Made by a program: the position numbers and the translations under genes
Notes under the pieces: generated by a model
The model's input: the letters and a program-made list of their open reading frames with translations, nothing else
Databases searched by the model: none
What the model was told of the DNA's origin: nothing
Assembly (NCBI GenBank): GCA_046262635.1
Contig: JBHEMK010000192.1
Coordinates: 1-5,367 of the forward strand
Origin: JBHEMK01 sp046262635
Lineage (GTDB): Bacteria; Actinomycetota; Thermoleophilia; Gaiellales; Gaiellaceae
DNA: 5,367 bases
Direction: 5' to 3'
Part shown: positions 3,950 to 5,367 of the stretch, one piece after another
Layout: each line of letters starts with the position of its first letter
Numbering within the stretch: position 1 is the stretch's first letter

Positions 3950-5367
3950 ATGGCTGCAGACGAGCTCGTCGTCCATGGCGCCCGCGAGCACAACCTGAAG
4001 GACATCACCGTCCGGCTGCCGCGGAACCGCCTGATCTGCATCACCGGCCTGTCGGGGTCCGGCAAGTCGAGCCTTGCCTTCGACACGATCTACGCCGAGG
4101 GGCAGCGCCGCTACGTCGAGTCGCTCTCCGCCTACGCGCGTCAGTTCCTCCAGATGATGGAGAAGCCCGACGTCGACCACATCGACGGCCTTAGTCCCGC
4201 CATCTCGATCGACCAGAAGACGACGTCGCGCAATCCACGGTCGACGGTCGGGACGGTCACCGAGATCTACGACTACCTGCGCCTCCTCTATGCGCGGGTT
4301 GGGCGGCCGCACTGCCCGATCTGCGGTCGGCCGATCGCGGGCCAGTCGCTCGACGCGATCGTCGACCAGGTGCTCCGCCTACCGGAGGGGACGAAGTTCA
4401 CGGTCAACGGGCCAGTCGTCCGCGACCGCAAGGGCGAGTACAAAGACGTTCTCGAGGAGCTGCGCGACGAGGGTTTCAGCCGCGTCAAGGTCGACGGGGA
4501 GCAACACCTACTCGAGGATGGGCTTCCCGAGCTGGACAAGAAGTTCAAGCACACGATCGAGGTGGTCGTCGACCGCCTGGTGATGCGATCCGAGCTGCGA
4601 ACCCGGCTGACGCAGTCGATCGAGACCGCAGCCGCGCTCACAGACGGTCTCGTGGTGATCGATGTGATCGACGGCGAGCCGATGCTTTTCTCCGAGAACT
4701 TTGCCTGCCCAGAGCACGGCGTCTCCCTGCCAGAGCTGCAGCCGCGCATCTTCTCCTTCAACTCCCCCCACGGTGCCTGCCCACGCTGCACCGGCCTCGG
4801 TTCACAGCAGGAGATCGACCCCGACCTCCTCGTTCCGGATCCATCGCTCTCGATCAACGACGGAGCGCTCGTTCCCTGGACGATCGGCAACTCGAGCTTC
4901 TACGAGTCGGTGATCCAGGCCGTGGCCGAGCGCTACGAGATCGACCTCGACCGGCCGTGGCGGGAGCTCTCGGACGAGCAGCAGAGCTATTTCCTCCACG
5001 GCACGAGCGGCGACAGGGTCTACGTCCAATACCGCAACCGGATGGGACGTCGGCGGCAGTACATGCTCGCATGGGACGGACTCGTGCCGAGCCTTCAGCG
5101 CCGATACAGGGAGACCGACTCCTCGCAGCAGCGGGAGCGCATCGAGGAGTACATGAGCTTTCGCCCCTGCCCGGAGTGCAAGGGAGCGCGCCTGAAGCCG
5201 GAGGTCCTCGCCGTCACGGTCGGAGAGCGAAACATCCACGACTTCACCCGCCTTTCGGTGCAGCGGGCGCTGCGCTTTCTCGGGGAGCTGAAGCTCTCGC
5301 GCACGGAGGATCACGGCTCGTTCTGGGTGCGCGGCGCGTCGATGCACAACCTGAAAGACATCGACGT
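3950..5367 (+). CDS. uvrA: UvrABC excinuclease subunit A, 5' part, with an apparent internal deletion
   Basis: UvrA is the dimeric, twin-ATPase damage-recognition subunit that loads UvrB. The frame is open from ATG 3950 to the window edge (472 complete codons). Visible in order are HNLKDI (14-19), Walker A GLSGSGKSS (33-41), Q-loop SIDQK (86-90), the UvrB-binding region (about 120-250) opening with HCPIC, and the first zinc module. That module has C253, H256, C277 and C280 at the same residue numbers as E. coli, with His in place of the second Cys. RPCPECKGARL follows at 405-415. After LRFLGELKLS (441-450) the frame runs directly into RTEDHGSFWVRGASMHNLKDID, which resembles the start of the second ATPase half. 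About 150 residues expected there, including signature LSGGEAQR, Walker B and the H-loop of ATPase I, are absent. A protein built as read would be unlikely to work. The gene has its own SOS-regulated promoter and a near-leaderless start. Confidence 0.93.
   Translation, partial: MAADELVVHGAREHNLKDITVRLPRNRLICITGLSGSGKSSLAFDTIYAEGQRRYVESLSAYARQFLQMMEKPDVDHIDGLSPAISIDQKTTSRNPRSTVGTVTEIYDYLRLLYARVGRPHCPICGRPIAGQSLDAIVDQVLRLPEGTKFTVNGPVVRDRKGEYKDVLEELRDEGFSRVKVDGEQHLLEDGLPELDKKFKHTIEVVVDRLVMRSELRTRLTQSIETAAALTDGLVVIDVIDGEPMLFSENFACPEHGVSLPELQPRIFSFNSPHGACPRCTGLGSQQEIDPDLLVPDPSLSINDGALVPWTIGNSSFYESVIQAVAERYEIDLDRPWRELSDEQQSYFLHGTSGDRVYVQYRNRMGRRRQYMLAWDGLVPSLQRRYRETDSSQQRERIEEYMSFRPCPECKGARLKPEVLAVTVGERNIHDFTRLSVQRALRFLGELKLSRTEDHGSFWVRGASMHNLKDID
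3989..4006 (+). repeat. Intragenic uvrA repeat, ATPase I copy
   Basis: CACAACCTGAAGGACATC encodes HNLKDI at the start of the first ATPase half. It matches 5345-5362 at 17 of 18 bases. The pair reflects the internal duplication of UvrA, and is a possible site for recombination or assembly confusion. Confidence 0.75.
5297..5326 (+). other. Apparent deletion junction in uvrA
   Basis: Left of this point the translation follows UvrA up to the ELKLS segment. Right of it, GSFWVRGA matches the linker and first strand of the second ATPase half. The boundary lies between codons 450 (TCG, 5297-5299) and about 458. By my recollection of E. coli UvrA, about 162 residues normally lie between these points, against 8 here, so about 154 codons (~460 bp) are missing in frame. 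CGCACGGAG (5300-5308, Arg-Thr-Glu) could belong to either side, as microhomology. Confidence 0.7.
5345..5362 (+). repeat. Intragenic uvrA repeat, ATPase II copy
   Basis: CACAACCTGAAAGACATC encodes HNLKDI and differs by one base from 3989-4006. Its appearance at codon ~466, rather than around 610-620 as in complete UvrA proteins, is the clearest sign of the missing segment. Confidence 0.72.

Noticed and set aside
4288..4890. Minus-strand 200-codon open frame inside uvrA
   Set aside because: It is a Ser/Arg-rich shadow of the uvrA coding sequence, whose frame is fully supported by family motifs.
1..5367. A defence system, phage remnant, CRISPR array or other new multi-gene system
   Set aside because: All genes have ordinary housekeeping or envelope-type signatures and uniform composition. 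There are no spaced repeats, recombinases or toxin/nuclease modules. The unusual points are confined to uvrA and the small membrane genes.

Overview
This is ordinary chromosomal DNA of very high GC content from a bacterium, most likely a member of the Actinomycetota. The lineage call is an inference. It rests on strong G/C third-position bias, frequent GTG starts, several starts that sit 0-5 nt from a probable transcription start and lack a Shine-Dalgarno sequence, and an SOS box of the Gram-positive/actinobacterial type (CGAAC-N4-GTTCG). A deep branch such as Thermoleophilia/Gaiellales would fit, but I cannot prove it. I see no mobile element, tRNA, rRNA or CRISPR array.

Layout. The window opens in the last ~99 codons of uvrB (+), including its C-terminal UVR motif. 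A 49-bp gap follows, filled by a nested dyad and a probable leaderless promoter. Next come two tandem, paralogous small membrane proteins of the GlsB/YeaQ/YmgE type (+), whose stop and start codons overlap by one base. A calcineurin-like metallophosphoesterase lies on the minus strand and overlaps the second membrane gene tail to tail by 20 bp. It is divergent, across 27 bp, from a 79-aa hypothetical protein (+) with one C-terminal membrane helix. That small gene is convergent with an AI-2E-type (PF01594) multispanning membrane protein on the minus strand. The latter is divergent, across 39 bp, from a small bacterial PH-domain membrane protein (+). A 267-bp GC-rich, hairpin-rich noncoding gap then leads to uvrA (+), which runs off the right end.

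The unifying theme is nucleotide excision repair. uvrB and uvrA flank a block of small envelope and hydrolase genes of no obvious repair role. The uvrA promoter is well resolved: TGGACG, 17 bp, TACAAT, with a perfect 14-bp LexA-type palindrome inside the spacer. This indicates DNA-damage (SOS) control.

The oddest feature is inside uvrA. The first 450 codons follow the UvrA family closely: Walker A, Q-loop, UvrB-binding domain, the first zinc module at the same residue numbers as in E. coli, and the CPxCxGxRL motif. The frame then jumps within a few residues to what looks like the start of the second ATPase half (HNLKDIDV). About 150 residues are missing, including the ABC signature LSGGEAQR, Walker B and the H-loop of the first ATPase. 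This is either an in-frame deletion or an assembly artefact, and it is the item most worth checking.
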